From assembly GCA_963780655.1 (NCBI GenBank), contig CAWACP010000004.1:310001-374000 (forward strand): a stretch of 64,000 bases of DNA, read 5' to 3'. Positions 63,357-64,000 of this stretch are shown piece after piece. Source of the DNA: CAWACP01 sp963780655 (GTDB taxonomy: Bacteria > Acidobacteriota > Terriglobia > Bryobacterales > Bryobacteraceae). A program made the translations under genes and the position numbers. A model generated the notes under the pieces. The model worked only from the letters and a program-made list of their open reading frames with translations. It was not told the DNA's origin and searched no databases. Every line of letters starts with the position of its first letter. Positions within the stretch are counted from its first letter, which is position 1.

Positions 63357-64000
63357 TCACCGCTCTGCGCGTTGTGCCAGCACTTCTTCGACGAACTTCT
63401 GAGCACCCGCAAACACCGCGGCGACATCTGTCGGGAGCCCGCATTCCTCCGCCAGGGCGTGAAACGGGATCTGCCAATCCGCTGGCGGCGGAACCAGGCT
63501 TGCCGGCAAATCGTGTGTTCCTCTTCTCTCAAAGGTCAGACGCAAAGCTTCCATAATCCGCTGCTTGTCCAACCCACCTGATCCGATAAGAAGAGCCAGG
63601 TCCACCAAGTCCTTCACCCTGCTGTTCGCCGCGTTCCGCGGGAGCGTGTATGCATGAATCTTCTCGGCGAACTGCTGTTCGCGCGTAATCATCAGGACCC
63701 GCGACGATTCGATGCCGGCGAATCCCAACCAGTCCCGGCACACGATTGTTTCCAGGGGTCGCATAACCACGTCACCAACGCCCGCGTCCAGGTGGAATCG
63801 GGCGAAGATCCGTTCGTCCATTCGAGCTTCGACCGGATAGCGAGCCCCGCCGTACGGCGCCGCGGTCAAATCCATCACCGGCGGCCCGACCACGAACTCG
63901 AACCAGTCGCCGAGAGACACGTCGGCCGCGCTCTGCAGCATCTCCCGTACGATTTGGTTCTGGTCGCCGCTGGCCGATGCTGCCACCCTCTGCACCGTCA
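63357..64000 (-). CDS. AbiEii/AbiGii-like nucleotidyltransferase (5' end outside window)
   Basis: The C-terminal ~212 residues of an AbiEii-type toxin-like nucleotidyltransferase. Conserved catalytic Lys and Asp are in REQQFAEKIHAYTLP and SRVKDLVDLALLIGSGG, and the C-terminal helical region follows. In type IV toxin-antitoxin systems AbiEii transfers nucleotides to RNA or proteins; a cognate antitoxin would lie off-window. First visible gene of the primase-helicase/transposon operon. Confidence 0.8.
   Translation of the reverse strand, partial: TVQRVAASASGDQNQIVREMLQSAADVSLGDWFEFVVGPPVMDLTAAPYGGARYPVEARMDERIFARFHLDAGVGDVVMRPLETIVCRDWLGFAGIESSRVLMITREQQFAEKIHAYTLPRNAANSRVKDLVDLALLIGSGGLDKQRIMEALRLTFERRGTHDLPASLVPPPADWQIPFHALAEECGLPTDVAAVFAGAQKFVEEVLAQRAER

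Noticed and set aside
1..64000. Genome-wide amber recoding, suggested by in-frame TAG codons at 14965, 59250 and 59409
   Set aside because: Normal genes such as ppdK (10429-10431) end in TAG without a readthrough frame, so TAG is a working stop.
54846..64000. CRISPR-associated transposon
   Set aside because: No repeat array or cas gene is visible in the window, and the TniQ has a TnsD-like repeat tail; it could only be reopened by off-window sequence.

Overview
The window is high-GC (about 65%), gene-dense bacterial DNA. Gene content and protein style suggest an Acidobacteriota chromosome of the Solibacter/Bryobacter type: a fused uroporphyrinogen-III methyltransferase/synthase, DUF4139 and lactonase-type secreted proteins, ICMT-like methyltransferases, very large secreted proteins without known domains, and many small intergenic hairpin repeats. 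This placement is inferred from family resemblance; no rRNA or tRNA gene was found in the window.

Layout. 1-10.5 kb: 3' end of smc; a leftward PqqD-HPr-kinase / nucleotidyltransferase / small-peptide operon that looks like a RiPP-type cluster; then the rightward chain recO-glyQ-(REP-associated transposase)-glyS-ppdK, in which a RAYT with its REP repeats sits between the two glycyl-tRNA synthetase genes and supplies the 3' end of glyQ. 10.5-15.2 kb is a decay zone: a frameshifted REase-STAND defence-type gene cut by a truncated IS256 element, a frameshifted DUF4139 gene, and a winged-helix regulator whose membrane partner carries an in-frame amber codon. 15.2-31.3 kb: an ICMT-like enzyme, a YdjC deacetylase, two large secreted proteins, YmdB phosphodiesterase, acetyltransferase, phospholipase D and EEP hydrolase, an ArsR/AHSA1 pair with a perfect 24-bp palindrome over its start codon, and a five-gene sensory operon (two response regulators, outer-membrane barrel, cupredoxin, sensor kinase). 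31.3-46 kb: an unknown zinc-ribbon protein, remnants of a merR-type locus, the haem operon ccsA-hemA-hemC-cobA/hemD followed by a YdcF-like gene, a GH94-like enzyme, YHS and TlpA-like proteins and a lactonase. 46-48.1 kb is an apparently complete IS1634-type insertion sequence next to a 149-bp MITE-like element. 48-54.7 kb: a zinc-ribbon/LamG-like protein, a membrane-anchored MutS-like ATPase divergent from a stand-alone Smr protein, DUF423, a cell-wall hydrolase-like protein, a DIP1984-type protein and a DUF5685-like protein.

54.8-64.0 kb (leftward, running off the window) is the most interesting part: a Tn7-like transposition module encoding a TnsA-TnsB(TniA) fusion, a TniB/TnsC ATPase and a TniQ/TnsD-like target selector. 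Directly upstream, on the same strand, lie a DUF6788-type protein, a TOTE-type primase-helicase and an AbiEii-like nucleotidyltransferase. The TnsAB frame is broken by two in-frame TAG codons, so the transposon may be recently immobilised. No CRISPR array was seen.

Several genes here show single-base frameshifts or in-frame TAG codons. Some could be assembly errors; each is marked where it occurs.
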